Position numbers and translations under genes: made by a program. DNA of 64,000 nucleotides from Nitrospinota bacterium (GTDB lineage: Bacteria > Nitrospinota > Nitrospinia > Nitrospinales > VA-1), in the NCBI GenBank assembly GCA_027619975.1, contig JAQCGX010000006.1, positions 1 through 64,000 on the forward strand, written 5' to 3'. Of the stretch, positions 52,672 to 62,871 are shown in pieces. The notes under the pieces are model-generated. The model ran no database searches, had not been told where the DNA came from, and saw nothing but the letters and a program-made list of their open reading frames with translations. The number at the start of each line of letters is the position of its first letter. Position 1 is the first letter of the stretch.

Positions 52672-53430
52672 ATGCGTTTTGTTTTATTCATAATAATGAT
52701 ATTCCCACTCAGTGGTGTTTATACTTCCGCCCAGGCGGGAGAAGTCCATGTGGCGGTGGCGTCCAATTTTATCAATCCGCTGAAAGCGATTGCACGTCAC
52801 TTTGAGCAGGAGACCGGTCACCGTGTGGTGGTGATTCCGGGTTCTACGGGCAAGCTTTATGTCCAGATCAAAAACGGCGCTCCGTTTGACCTGTTGCTGG
52901 CCGCGGACGATTTGCGTCCGCGCTTGTTGGAGGAAGAAGGGTTTGCGGTTCCCGGTTCCCGCTTCACTTATGCGATCGGTCAACTCACGTTATGGAGCCG
53001 GGATCCTCGCCAAATTAATGGGGAAGGAGCAAAAATTTTTCAAAATAAAAATTTTAATTTCCTGGCGATGGCCAATCCAAAAGGCGCTCCTTATGGCCGG
53101 GCGGCTTTTGAGACGCTTAAAAAACTCGGAGTCTGGGATCAACTTCAGGGCAAAGTGGTGCAGGGAGAAAATATCGGCCAGACGTTTCAGTTTGTCGCCA
53201 CCGGCAATGCGGAGTTGGGGTTTGTGGCGTTGTCTCAGGTTCTGGACCCGAAAAATAAATTTAAGGGCAGTCGCTGGGACGTTCCGACCGATCTTCACGA
53301 CCCGATTGCGCAGGATCTGGTGCTATTGAAACGCGGCGCAGGCAATCCCGCCGCCATCGCCTTGCTGGATTTCATCCGCGGCGCAACCGCCCGGAAAATA
53401 ATTATAGATTATGGCTATCAATTAAATTAA
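52672..53430 (+). CDS. modA: molybdate ABC transporter substrate-binding protein
   Basis: The 252-residue periplasmic protein captures molybdate or tungstate for the ModBC permease. It has a signal peptide (cleaved near AQAGE). The binding-fold motifs are VAVASNFINPLKAIARHFE, PGSTGKLYVQIKNGAPFDLLLAADDLRP and GNAELGFVALSQV. The ATG at 52672 follows GAGGG. The TAA stop is also the left end of a MITE-like element that separates it from modB. A ModE-type operator lies upstream. Confidence 0.94.
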   Translation: MRFVLFIIMIFPLSGVYTSAQAGEVHVAVASNFINPLKAIARHFEQETGHRVVVIPGSTGKLYVQIKNGAPFDLLLAADDLRPRLLEEEGFAVPGSRFTYAIGQLTLWSRDPRQINGEGAKIFQNKNFNFLAMANPKGAPYGRAAFETLKKLGVWDQLQGKVVQGENIGQTFQFVATGNAELGFVALSQVLDPKNKFKGSRWDVPTDLHDPIAQDLVLLKRGAGNPAAIALLDFIRGATARKIIIDYGYQLN

Positions 53431-53610
53431 AGGCATCTCTAAAAATTAGTTTATTACAGGAAATCGAACATTGTACAAGGATTTCTTGTATCAGTGGCAC
53501 GGGCGACCTATCCTTAAATTTAAGGGCAGGTCGCCTGTCCCACTAAAATAAAACCATCTCCTTAAATTGACGATTAGGAGCATTTAGTCAATTTTTAGAG
53601 GTGCCCTTAA
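53427..53610. mobile_element. MITE-like element, type A ends (copy 2), between modA and modB
   Basis: A 184-bp element has the same ends as the 51.8-kb copy. The left end has two mismatches (TTAAAGGCATCTCTAAAAAT) and the right end is identical. The core (53493-53545) is shortened to a near-perfect palindrome, AGTGGCACGGGCGACCT...AGGTCGCCTGTCCCACT. The left TTAA contains the modA stop codon. The right TTAA is followed by GGA, which makes the Shine-Dalgarno of modB. Confidence 0.9.
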
Positions 53611-53622
53611 GGAAATCGGTTC

Positions 53623-54306
53623 ATGGAATTTTCAAATATAGATCTCGGTCCCATTTTATTGACCCTGAAACTGGCCAGCGTCACCGTGGTGTTACTGCTT
53701 CTGGTGGGAACGCCGATTGCCTGGTGGCTGGCGCATACCCGCTCCCGGCTCAGAACCTATGTGGAGGCTACGGTGGCTTTGCCGCTGGTGTTGCCGCCGA
53801 CGGTATTGGGGTTTTATCTTTTGATAGCCCTCGGCCCCAACGGCTTAATCGGCGGACCCGTAAAGTCATTAACGGGTTCAGCGCTTTCCTTCTCATTCAC
53901 GGGACTGGTGATCGCCTCCACCCTGTACTCGCTTCCCTTTGTGGTGCAACCATTACACTCATCATTTGAAGCGGTGGGGAAACTCCCTCTGGAGGCGGCG
54001 GGGTCGTTACGCGCTTCCAAATGGGATGCTTTTTTGACCGTCATCTGTCCTCTGGGGTTGCGAGGATTCATCACCGCCACTGTATTGGGATTCGCTCATA
54101 CTCTGGGGGAGTTTGGCGTGGTGTTGATGGTTGGCGGCAGCATTCCCGGAAAAACCAAAGTCATTTCCATCGACATTTATGAGCGCGTGGAAGTGATGGA
54201 TTACACCCAGGCTCATATCCTGTCTGGCGGTTTGCTGGTATTTTCTTTTCTGGTGTTGTTGATCGTCTACACCATCAACCGGCGACTTCCCATTCACGTC
54301 ACATGA
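53623..54306 (+). CDS. modB: molybdate ABC transporter permease
   Basis: The 227-residue inner-membrane permease has five to six helices. The coupling motif EAAGSLRASKWDAFLTVICPLGLRG meets the ATPase, and FAHTLGEFGVVLMVGG follows. AAGGA at the edge of the upstream MITE serves as ribosome-binding site. It overlaps modC by 4 bp (ATGA). Confidence 0.95.
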   Translation: MEFSNIDLGPILLTLKLASVTVVLLLLVGTPIAWWLAHTRSRLRTYVEATVALPLVLPPTVLGFYLLIALGPNGLIGGPVKSLTGSALSFSFTGLVIASTLYSLPFVVQPLHSSFEAVGKLPLEAAGSLRASKWDAFLTVICPLGLRGFITATVLGFAHTLGEFGVVLMVGGSIPGKTKVISIDIYERVEVMDYTQAHILSGGLLVFSFLVLLIVYTINRRLPIHVT

Positions 54307-55412
54307 GTAACTTATCCGCAAATTTCGACGTGCGCTTTCCCGGTTTTCATTTGCAGACCCGGCTGGAACTTCCTGACGAGGGCGTGACGGTTTTGTTCGG
54401 TCCCTCTGGGTCCGGGAAAACCACTCTGCTTCGCTGTCTCGCGGGGTTGGAACGCTCGCCCACCGGAACCCTGAAATTTGGAGACACTGTCTGGCAGGAC
54501 GAAGCGCAGGGAATATTCGTCCCCGTTCACAAGCGTTCGATCGGACTTGTATTTCAGGAGCCGCGTCTGTTCCCGCATTTGAGTGTACGATCCAATCTGC
54601 TTTACGGATTCAAACGAATTCCTTCGCCGGAGCGGCGAATTTTTTTGGACGAGGTGGTGGATGTTCTGGACATCGCCCATCTGCTGGACCGCAGACCCAA
54701 CTTTCTTTCCGGAGGCGAGGGCCAGCGTGTGGCGATTGGCCGTGCGCTGCTCACCAGCCCCAAACTGCTCCTCATGGATGAACCGCTGGCGTCTCTTGAC
54801 ACTCAGCGCAAACGCGAGCTGTTGCCTTATATTCGGCGCCTGCAGACAAAATGGCAAATTCCCATCGTTTACGTCAGTCATTCCCTCGGTGAAATTTTGC
54901 AGTTGGTGGATACCATGGTGCTTTTGAAACAGGGAAAGGTGGTTGCTCAGGGGCCTGTCGATGAAGTATTCTCCCAACTGGAGCTTCGCAACCATATCGA
55001 CCCAAAAGCGGTGGGAGCGGTTCTCGATACGACCGTGGCGGATCACGAGCCGGAGTTTGGCCTGACCCGTTTGCAATTCATGGGTCACCAGTTGTATGTT
55101 CCCAGGCAATTAGCCGAGGTGGGGCAAGCGATTAGGCTTCACATTCATTCCAACGATGTCAGCGTCGTGACCTCCCAGCCCAACAACCAGACCAGTGTCC
55201 TCAATATACTGGAAGCCAAAGTGATGGAGGTGGGGGCTCTCGATGCAAGCCGTTATTCCGTCGATATCAAGCTGGATGTGGGTCAGCCGATTCTCGCCAC
55301 CATCACGCGAAAATCACTGGCCCGATTGAATATCGCTGTTGGCCAGAAAGTTTATGCTCATATCAAGGCGATCAAAACGGTGCACGAGTGGGAAGATGAT
55401 TCCACACAATGA
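54303..55412 (+). CDS. modC: molybdate ABC transporter ATP-binding protein
   Basis: ModC drives molybdate uptake. It carries Walker A GPSGSGKTTLL, the signature FLSGGEGQRVAIGRALL, and Walker B LLLMDEPLASLD. A C-terminal regulatory Mop/TOBE domain (about 295-369: SVLNILEAKVMEVG...) may bind oxyanion and give feedback. The 369 residues match the long ModC form. It overlaps modB and precedes the porin pseudogene by 16 bp. Confidence 0.95.
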   Translation: MSNLSANFDVRFPGFHLQTRLELPDEGVTVLFGPSGSGKTTLLRCLAGLERSPTGTLKFGDTVWQDEAQGIFVPVHKRSIGLVFQEPRLFPHLSVRSNLLYGFKRIPSPERRIFLDEVVDVLDIAHLLDRRPNFLSGGEGQRVAIGRALLTSPKLLLMDEPLASLDTQRKRELLPYIRRLQTKWQIPIVYVSHSLGEILQLVDTMVLLKQGKVVAQGPVDEVFSQLELRNHIDPKAVGAVLDTTVADHEPEFGLTRLQFMGHQLYVPRQLAEVGQAIRLHIHSNDVSVVTSQPNNQTSVLNILEAKVMEVGALDASRYSVDIKLDVGQPILATITRKSLARLNIAVGQKVYAHIKAIKTVHEWEDDSTQ

Positions 55413-55428
55413 GGGAAAAAACAGTTCG

Positions 55429-56709
55429 ATGAAAATCGCTAGACCAGTTTATGCTTTGATCTTTTTTTTCCTGGCAGCGGGGTTTTTGCCTGTGAGCGGA
55501 TGGGCAGACCCGGATGACACGGAGCGCCGTCTTCAAGCGGTCGAAAAGCAATTGCGGGAAAGGGATGATGAGATGCGAGTCTATTTTAGAAATGGACTTG
55601 TGTTTATTTCTCCCGATGAGAAATTCAAATACATGATTGGCGGCCGTCTGCACACGGATTATGATTTTTATAGCGCGGATGAAACCTTTCAATCCAACTT
55701 CAGTGAACCTGCCAGCGGTGCGGAATTCCGCCGCGCCCGGTTTTTTATATCGGGGCTTCTTTATAACCGGGTCAAGTTCAAGGCCGAGTATGATTTTGTC
55801 GGTCAAACCGCTTTCAAGCATGTCTACCTGGGGCTCACCAAACTTCCCTTCGTGGGGAATTTCCAGGTGGGACATTTTTTTGAACCCTTTTCGCTTGAAG
55901 TTTTCACCAGTTCCAATTTCGACACCTTCATGGAAGATTCTTTAATGCTTGCGTTTGCTCCGCTTCGAAATATCGGCGCGTCATTTTATGATTCCATTCT
56001 TAAAGACCGTGCCACCTGGGCTATTGGGGTTTTTCGGCCTACAGGAGAAAACCCGCCCCGGATTCAAAGCGACGACGGCTACAGCATAACTTCCCGGCTG
56101 ACGGCAGTTCCCGTAAAACTGGAAAAAGGCAGGAAGCTGGTTCATATCGGGTTTGGATACAGTTTCAGTGAATCCAACGAGTCCACGCTCCAGTTTGACT
56201 CCAAGCCGGAATCAAATCTCACGGCCGTTAACTTTGTGGATACGGGAGCCTTTTCTGCCGAACAGGCACACCTATTCGGCTGGGAGGCCGCGGCAGTTTT
56301 TAATTCGTTCAGCATTCAGGGAGAATACACCCTCGTCAAAGTGAGTCGTCCGTCCGGTAACTCGAGTGTAAATTTTAATGGAGGCTATGTGATGGTCAGT
56401 TATTTCCTCACTGGCGAGCACCGAAAATATAACCGCGGAGCGTTTACTCGGGTCTAGCCACGGAAAAATTTTCTGGAAGGCCGTGGGTTGGGGGCCTTAG
56501 AGATGGCCTTACGGTTTTCCACCATCGACCTCAATGACGGCGGCATCGCCGGAGGGAAGGAGAAGGACGTCACCGCCGGCCTCAACTGGTATCTGAACCC
56601 TCACACCCGCATCATGTTCAATTACGTGCACGCCGACATCACCGGAGCACCGGCTGTGGACCGGGGAGATTTGCACATCTACTAATTCCGCTTTCAAGTT
56701 AATTTTTAG
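55429..56709 (+). pseudogene. OprP/OprO-like phosphate-selective porin with two in-frame stops
   Basis: From the ATG at 55429 the frame encodes a signal peptide, a short coiled coil (DDTERRLQAVEKQLRERDDEM) and a porin barrel of the OprP type (MIGGRLHTDYDFY, FRRARFFISGLLYNRVKFKAEYDF). A TAG at 56455-56457 stops it. The same frame continues at once with PRKNFLEGRGLGALEMALRF and DVTAGLNWYLNPHTRIMFNY, typical late barrel strands. A second in-frame TAA at 56683-56685 is followed by FRFQVNF and a TAG, the C-terminal Phe ending of porins. Both internal stops are one base from a sense codon. It is either recently inactivated, affected by sequencing error, or read through. Confidence 0.85.
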
Positions 56710-57017
56710 ATCTTCCTTCCCGCAAAATTCCTCCGCGATCATGCAGCTGTAATACGCCTTTTACTGATTTTTCTGAAATCACGCACTTCTCATCCTCCGC
56801 TAATCATTTCCTCATACGGGTCTTTTATTATTTCCGAGAGATTAAAAAAACACGGACCCCTGTGAGAAGAGAAACGATCAGGCAAAGGGAACGATAAATT
56901 TTTTTTGATTACCTTCCTCCAAAGGTGATTTCAGGTCGGGGGGGATTCAATCTCGGATGTCCCCCGGCTTCTTTTTCAAGTTAATAAAGGATCTCAGACT
57001 CGTTGTTTCAAGGGTTT
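56710..57017. other. intergenic region upstream of the Pho boxes
   Basis: About 300 bp follow the porin pseudogene. I see no gene or strong repeat, only a C/G-rich patch around 56938-56970 (GGGGGGATTC, then CCCCCGGCTTC) that may form a weak hairpin. Confidence 0.4.
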
Positions 57018-57046
57018 CTAACATGAATCTAACAAAACCCTAACAT
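57018..57046 (+). promoter_or_regulatory. three Pho-box-like repeats upstream of pstS
   Basis: CTAACAT (57018), CTAACAA (57029) and CTAACAT (57040) recur at exactly 11-bp steps, the architecture bound by PhoB dimers. A TAATAA-like -10 lies about 10 bp downstream near 57061, so PhoB would replace the -35 contact. pstS starts at 57085. Confidence 0.75.
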
Positions 57047-57084
57047 AAGTTCGGCACACTAATAATCAAAAAAAGGACAAAAAA

Positions 57085-58083
57085 ATGAAACTAAGACAGG
57101 TGGCTCAAGCGTTAACGCTCTCCCTCGTAATAGCCGGTTTTTCAACTGGTTCGGCGTGGGCGGAGGCCATAAAAGTAGATCCCGCCTTGAAGGCTTATGG
57201 GAAATCGCAGGGAGTCAGCGGCAATCTGGACAGCGTAGGTTCGGATACCCTTAATAATCTCATGACCTTCTGGACGGAAAAATTCAAGGAATTCTATCCC
57301 AACGTGAACATTCAGGTGGAAGGCAAGGGCTCCTCGACGGCTCCACCAGCCTTGATCTCCGCCACCGCCCAGTTGGGGCCCATGTCCAGGGCGATGAAGG
57401 GCAAGGAGATTGACGTATTCGAAAAGAAATTCGGCTACAAACCGACTCCGGTGCGAGTTGCAGTGGATGCTTTGGCAGTTTTTGTCAACAAAGACAACCC
57501 CATTAAAGGCATGAACCTTGCCGAGGTGGACGCGGCATTTTCCAAGTCCGCCCGCCGGGGTTTGGACGGCCTCAAGACCTGGGGACAGCTTGGTTTGACG
57601 GGTGACTGGGCCAATCGATCCATCAGTCTGTATGGGCGCAATTCCGCATCCGGGACCTATGGTTTCTTCAAGGAACTGGTTCTCAAAAAAGGCGATTACC
57701 GGGATGAAGTGAAAGAACAACCCGGCTCCGCGTCTGTCGTGCAAAGCGTGAGTGTTGACCGGTTCGCGATGGGCTATAGCGGCATCGGCTATAAAACCGC
57801 TGGTGTCCGGGCATTACCATTGGCCGAAAAGGGTTCCCGCTATGTTGAACCCACAGCGGCAAATGCCCTCGCTGGAGACTATCCGCTGGCCCGGTTCCTT
57901 TATGTCTATGTGAATAAAGCCCCTGGAAAACCTCTGGACCCTTTGACCCTCGAGTTCCTGAAAATGGTTCTTTCGAAAGAAGGTCAGGAAGTGGTTGTTA
58001 AAGGCGGGTATTTCCCCATTGCCAACGCAGTCGCTGAAGAAGATCTGAAAGTGATCGCAGGCTCAGCAGGAATGACCAACTAA
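57085..58083 (+). CDS. pstS: phosphate ABC transporter substrate-binding protein
   Basis: The 332-residue periplasmic protein binds inorganic phosphate for PstCAB. It has a signal peptide (cleaved near AWAEA) and the phosphate-site segments [38 protein letters not shown] and [20 protein letters not shown] lies 7 nt before the ATG. It is the first gene of pstSCAB-phoU, behind three Pho-box-like repeats. Confidence 0.96.
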   Translation: MKLRQVAQALTLSLVIAGFSTGSAWAEAIKVDPALKAYGKSQGVSGNLDSVGSDTLNNLMTFWTEKFKEFYPNVNIQVEGKGSSTAPPALISATAQLGPMSRAMKGKEIDVFEKKFGYKPTPVRVAVDALAVFVNKDNPIKGMNLAEVDAAFSKSARRGLDGLKTWGQLGLTGDWANRSISLYGRNSASGTYGFFKELVLKKGDYRDEVKEQPGSASVVQSVSVDRFAMGYSGIGYKTAGVRALPLAEKGSRYVEPTAANALAGDYPLARFLYVYVNKAPGKPLDPLTLEFLKMVLSKEGQEVVVKGGYFPIANAVAEEDLKVIAGSAGMTN

Positions 58084-58087
58084 AATA

Positions 58088-60352
58088 ATGAACAGTAAGG
58101 AAATCACCATCGACCCTGGTCCGTTGTCTGATACTGCGGACCGGGGTTTATTTTTGAGAGGGGGACTCAAGAAACGTCTCTTTGCGGATCGTCTGGCGAG
58201 GTATCTTGTGACCCTGGGAGGATGGACCATTATAGGTTGCATTCTCGCCATCCTTTTTGTCATCGTTGCGGAATTTTATCCCCTGTTCACGCCGCCCACC
58301 ATTGTGCTGGAGGGAACTCTGGCCACGCAGGAGAAATCTGCCCCTCAGGCTGTGGGTGTCGATGAGTACCGGGAAGTGGCCTACATCGTCAACGAATCGG
58401 GGATTCATTTTTATTCTCTGGAAAATAAAAAACCGCTTCCTGCCATTTCACTTTCCGAATTATCCAATGCCCGGGTGACGGCGGTTTCTTCTTCCGTTGA
58501 CGGGTTTTTGGTTTTAGGGCTTTCCGATGGAAGCGTATTGCCGGTGCAGGTGGAATTTGAAACTATTTATTCAGGGGACTCCCGTACTGTTGAACCAGGG
58601 CTAAAGCCTCTTGAGCCCCTGTTGATACGAGAAGACGGACAACCCATCGAACAACTGGTGCATGTCCGATCTGAAAATGGCTATTCCATTGCGGCGGTTG
58701 CAGGTTCCGGGAAAATTGCTGTGGCAAGAATCGAAGAGCGCCGGACCATGATGGGAACAACGAAAAAGGAAACCACACTGGAATCTCTGGCCTTTCCGGT
58801 TAAGGGGGAAATTTCCGCGATGGTTTTCCACTCGATAGAGGATGCTCTTTTTGTTGGAACAACATCAGGGCAGATCCTTCGAGCCAGCATGGAAGAGGAT
58901 GACGCAAGCACAATCGAAACTATGGCGGCGACTCGCGGCTCTGATGTGGCGGTCACCGACATGAATTTTATTTTAGGCGATTACACGTTGATCGTAGGGG
59001 ATTCCGAGGGGGGAGTCAGCTCCTTGCAATGGTTGAAGGTTAAAGGCGAAAAGACCCGCTTACGTAAGATTTATGATTTTGACCCACACTCGGAACCGAC
59101 GACATTATTCGCCTCATCGCTGAGAACCAAAGGTTTTCTAACAGGAACGGGAAATGAAATCCGGGTCCATTACGGGACCACCGGCGAAACCCAATTGACT
59201 CTCCCGAACCCAACAGGGTCGCCTTTTATAGCGTTGGCATTGTCTCGCAAAGCGGATGGCATTTTAGCGGTGGGTTCAGAGGGAACTATTTTTAACTGGA
59301 CCCTGAACAACCCGTATCCGCAAATCACGCTCAAATCTATTTTTGGAAAAATTTGGTATGAAGGCTATGAAGATCCCGAGTATGTGTGGCAATCAACGGG
59401 GGGGTCGGATGCCTTTGAATCAAAATTAAGCCTGGTTCCCCTGATCTTCGGTACGTTAAAGGGAACTCTATACGCCATGTTGTTTGCGGTCCCGCTTGCC
59501 ATTTTAGGGGCTTTTTATACGTCGCAATTCATGCATCGCCGGCTCAAGGGCATCGTGAAGCCGACCATCGAACTCATGGCGGCGCTGCCGAGCGTGGTGC
59601 TGGGTTTTTTCGCCGCCTTATTGATCGCGCCCGAAGTGGAGCGGTTATTGCCTGGGGTCATCCTCATGCCGGTTGTGGTCGCGGGAATCGTTCTGGTGGC
59701 TCTTTTGTTTTATGAAGTGTCAGACAAGCTCAAAAGTAAAATCCCCATCGGGCGGGAAATTACTTTGCTGGTTCCATTAACTTTTTTCGGTGGCCTGCTG
59801 TCCTTTTACATCGGTCAAGTCGTAGAGGCGCAATTTTTGTTTGGAGATTACCACACCTGGCTGAACGAAGTTTTTAGTGTGACCTATGACCAGAGAAACG
59901 CACTGGTGGTGGGGCTGGCGATGGGGTTTGCCGTCATTCCCATCATATTCACCATCACTGAAGACTCACTATCCAATGTTCCCGAACATTTGCGAGCCTC
60001 CTCCCTTGCATTGGGTGCCACGCCCTGGCAAACAGCATTGCAGGTGATTCTTCCGACAGCCAGCCCTGGGATATTTTCAGCGGTGATGATCGGTTTTGGA
60101 CGTGCAGTCGGGGAAACCATGATCGTGCTCATGGCCACAGGGAATACTCCCATCATGGAATGGAGCATGTTTAACGGGTTTCGGGCCTTGTCCGCCAACA
60201 TTGCCGTGGAGCTACCGGAAGCGCCAGAGGGCGGAACTCTTTTCAGACTTCTATTTCTGGCGGCGTTTTTGCTGTTTGTCCTGACATTTTTAATCAATAC
60301 GGTTGCGGAATTGGTGCGATTGCGATTGAGAAAGAGGTATCGCGTCCTATGA
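58088..60352 (+). CDS. pstC: phosphate ABC transporter permease PstC, long form
   Basis: The 754 residues far exceed the E. coli length of about 320. After helix 1 (about 37-60) a beta-rich periplasmic part of some 390 residues follows, WD40-like in pattern (for example EYREVAYIVNESGIHFYSLE). The permease domain (about 460-754) has the coupling motif EHLRASSLALGATPWQTALQVILPTASPG. Long PstC/PstA pairs are known from Pseudomonas, Vibrio and other bacteria. The stop overlaps pstA by 4 bp. Confidence 0.94.
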   Translation: MNSKEITIDPGPLSDTADRGLFLRGGLKKRLFADRLARYLVTLGGWTIIGCILAILFVIVAEFYPLFTPPTIVLEGTLATQEKSAPQAVGVDEYREVAYIVNESGIHFYSLENKKPLPAISLSELSNARVTAVSSSVDGFLVLGLSDGSVLPVQVEFETIYSGDSRTVEPGLKPLEPLLIREDGQPIEQLVHVRSENGYSIAAVAGSGKIAVARIEERRTMMGTTKKETTLESLAFPVKGEISAMVFHSIEDALFVGTTSGQILRASMEEDDASTIETMAATRGSDVAVTDMNFILGDYTLIVGDSEGGVSSLQWLKVKGEKTRLRKIYDFDPHSEPTTLFASSLRTKGFLTGTGNEIRVHYGTTGETQLTLPNPTGSPFIALALSRKADGILAVGSEGTIFNWTLNNPYPQITLKSIFGKIWYEGYEDPEYVWQSTGGSDAFESKLSLVPLIFGTLKGTLYAMLFAVPLAILGAFYTSQFMHRRLKGIVKPTIELMAALPSVVLGFFAALLIAPEVERLLPGVILMPVVVAGIVLVALLFYEVSDKLKSKIPIGREITLLVPLTFFGGLLSFYIGQVVEAQFLFGDYHTWLNEVFSVTYDQRNALVVGLAMGFAVIPIIFTITEDSLSNVPEHLRASSLALGATPWQTALQVILPTASPGIFSAVMIGFGRAVGETMIVLMATGNTPIMEWSMFNGFRALSANIAVELPEAPEGGTLFRLLFLAAFLLFVLTFLINTVAELVRLRLRKRYRVL

Positions 60353-61977
60353 TGACTGCCTTCAAAAAAGTCTGGCGAAAAGGCGATGTGTTTATCTGGT
60401 TGTCGGGCGCGGGCCTGGCTTTCTCCTTGATTTTGGTGGCGGGTTTGTTGTTCGCTATTTTTTTCAACGCCGCACAATTTTTCTGGCCACGCGAAACGGT
60501 CAGCTTTTATTTGCAGGACGGGCGCACCATTTTAGGAGAGGTGACCGGGCGCGAAGCCATCCCCAAGCCGGATAATCCAGAAGCACTTCCAAAACACAGG
60601 ATTCAGGTCAAGCAGGGAAATCGTGATATTGGCGGGGCGGATTTTTTGTGGATCGACGAAGATGCGATTCAATCCACGCAAAAATCTGATGATTCGGTGG
60701 TGGTGGAAAGAAGGGAATGGGGCAATTTTTACGGGTACATTAAGGAAGTACGGGACCAGGGTAAAATTATCGCTGCGGGACCGGAAAAAGGCATGACCGC
60801 GATTCGGGAGCTTCTGCCCGCTGCCACGAATATTTACAAAAAGATCAAGAAGGTAGCCCGGAAGGATATCGGCGCCATCAACCATTCCCTGGAACAAAAC
60901 CGTCTCGACTTGAAAATCCTGGCGTTAAAAGGGGTCACCAGTGGGAAAAAAGTAGATCACCTGAAGGCCAAAGAAAAAGAGTTTCAAGAACAATACCAGG
61001 AACTGGAAGCCACTTTAAATCAATTGAGAAAAAGCCAAACGGCCGAAGTTGTTTTTAAGACCGCGGGCGGCATCGAAAAGGTCATTCCACTTTCACTGGT
61101 CATCCGTGTTTATGCTCCGAATACGTTTGGATGGCTGGATAATATAGAATTTTTTAGCTCGAAGATGTGGGAGTTTGTGCTCGATGAGCCCAGGGAGGCG
61201 AATACCGAGGGAGGCGTGTTTCCGGCAATTTTTGGGACAGTTATGATGGTCCTGGTCATGAGTTTGATAGCCACTCCACTGGGTGTGCTGGCGGCGTTTT
61301 ATTTGCGGGAATATGCAAAGCAGGGTCCCATGGTCAGCGCGGTGCGCATTGCCGTGAATAATCTGGCAGGGGTTCCGTCCATTGTTTTTGGAGTGTTTGG
61401 AGTCGGATTTTTTATCTATTTTTTGGGTGGGTCCATCGACAGTTTTTTCTTTTCCGAATCTCTACCCACACCCACCTTCGGTACGGGGGGCATTTTATGG
61501 GCCTCTTTGACCATGGCCCTGCTGACGGTTCCGGTTGTGATCGTTTCGACGGAAGAGGGTTTGGCCTCGGTTTCAAACGGAATTCGGGAAGCGTCTTTGG
61601 CCCTGGGGGCGACTAAGTTTGAAACGACCTGGCGCGTGGTGTTGCCCGCCGTCATGCCTTCGATCCTCACGGGATTGATCCTGGCGATGGCCCGTGCGGC
61701 GGGGGAAGTGGCGCCGCTCATGGTCACCGGCGTGGTGAAACTGGCTCCCTCCCTTCCCGTGGATGGCCTCTGGCCATTTATCCACCTGGAACGAAAGTTC
61801 ATGCATCTGGGGTTTCATATTTACGATGTCGGGTTTCAGTCGCCAAATGTAGATGCGGCCCGCCCGATGGTATTCACCACCACGTTATTGCTGATTGTGA
61901 TCATTTTACTGCTAAATTTTTCAGCCATTTTACTGCGCAACCGTCTGAGAAAAAATCTGGCGGTATCCGGTGTATAA
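60349..61977 (+). CDS. pstA: phosphate ABC transporter permease PstA, long form
   Basis: The 542 residues also exceed the short form. Helix 1 (about 18-42) is followed by a periplasmic insert with a coiled coil (about 170-235: KEKEFQEQYQELEATLNQL). The permease domain (about 285-542) has REYAKQGPMVSAVRIAVNNLAG and the coupling motif IREASLALGATKFETTWRVVLPAVMPS. It pairs with the long PstC next to it. Confidence 0.94.
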   Translation: MMTAFKKVWRKGDVFIWLSGAGLAFSLILVAGLLFAIFFNAAQFFWPRETVSFYLQDGRTILGEVTGREAIPKPDNPEALPKHRIQVKQGNRDIGGADFLWIDEDAIQSTQKSDDSVVVERREWGNFYGYIKEVRDQGKIIAAGPEKGMTAIRELLPAATNIYKKIKKVARKDIGAINHSLEQNRLDLKILALKGVTSGKKVDHLKAKEKEFQEQYQELEATLNQLRKSQTAEVVFKTAGGIEKVIPLSLVIRVYAPNTFGWLDNIEFFSSKMWEFVLDEPREANTEGGVFPAIFGTVMMVLVMSLIATPLGVLAAFYLREYAKQGPMVSAVRIAVNNLAGVPSIVFGVFGVGFFIYFLGGSIDSFFFSESLPTPTFGTGGILWASLTMALLTVPVVIVSTEEGLASVSNGIREASLALGATKFETTWRVVLPAVMPSILTGLILAMARAAGEVAPLMVTGVVKLAPSLPVDGLWPFIHLERKFMHLGFHIYDVGFQSPNVDAARPMVFTTTLLLIVIILLLNFSAILLRNRLRKNLAVSGV

Positions 61978-61995
61978 TGAGGGAATCGGAAAAAT

Positions 61996-62859
61996 ATGTC
62001 TTTAATAAAACTAAAAGAAATCATGAAAGACTCGAACGCCAATTCTGAAAATATTGATACTGAAGGAAGGACGGTAATCGGGAAGCCCCGATTGCCCGGT
62101 TTGGAACATCCAATGGTGGAGATCGAAAATCTGAATTTCTACTATGGTGAAAAGTGGGCGCTTAATGATGTTTCCATGATCATCCCGAAAAATAAGGTCA
62201 CCGCCTTTATCGGTCCTTCCGGCTGCGGCAAATCGACTCTTTTGCGTTGTCTCAACCGCATGAACGATCTGGTGGAGGGCGCAAGAATGGAGGGAGTCAT
62301 TCGGATCGGAGGTTTGGATCTTCACCGACAGTCCGAAGACGTGAGCCTGTTGCGCAAGCGAGTGGGTATGGTTTTTCAAAAATTCAATCCGTTTCCAAAA
62401 ACCATTTTTGAAAATGTCGCGTATGGTCCAAGAATCCACGGGCTCAAAGACAAATCCAAGTTGCCGGAAATTGTTGAGAAAAGTCTCAAATCGGTGGCCT
62501 TGTGGGATGAGGTTAAAGACCGTCTGAACGAAAGCGCCCTGGCTTTATCCGGCGGGCAACAACAGCGTCTGTGCATTGCCCGCGCCATAGCGGTGGAACC
62601 GGAGGTTCTTTTGATGGATGAACCCTGCTCCGCTCTGGACCCTTTGTCGACAGCAAAGATCGAAGAGTTAGCCTTCGAGCTGAAAGAGAAGTATACGATT
62701 GTTATTGTGACCCACAACATGCAGCAGGCGTCTCGAATCGCCGATTTTACAGGGTTCATGCTGTTGGGGAATTTGATGGAGTTTGGGCTCACCGACCGCA
62801 TGTTCACCAAACCGAAGAAAAAAGAAACTGAAGATTATATTACCGGACGATTCGGATAA
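61996..62859 (+). CDS. pstB: phosphate ABC transporter ATP-binding protein
   Basis: The 287-residue ATPase of the phosphate pump has Walker [21 protein letters not shown], the signature [16 protein letters not shown] and Walker [14 protein letters not shown]. About 40 extra residues lie before the usual start ([14 protein letters not shown]); an internal ATG start at this point cannot be excluded. It stands between pstA and phoU. Confidence 0.96.
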   Translation: MSLIKLKEIMKDSNANSENIDTEGRTVIGKPRLPGLEHPMVEIENLNFYYGEKWALNDVSMIIPKNKVTAFIGPSGCGKSTLLRCLNRMNDLVEGARMEGVIRIGGLDLHRQSEDVSLLRKRVGMVFQKFNPFPKTIFENVAYGPRIHGLKDKSKLPEIVEKSLKSVALWDEVKDRLNESALALSGGQQQRLCIARAIAVEPEVLLMDEPCSALDPLSTAKIEELAFELKEKYTIVIVTHNMQQASRIADFTGFMLLGNLMEFGLTDRMFTKPKKKETEDYITGRFG

Positions 62860-62871
62860 ATAAAGAGGACG

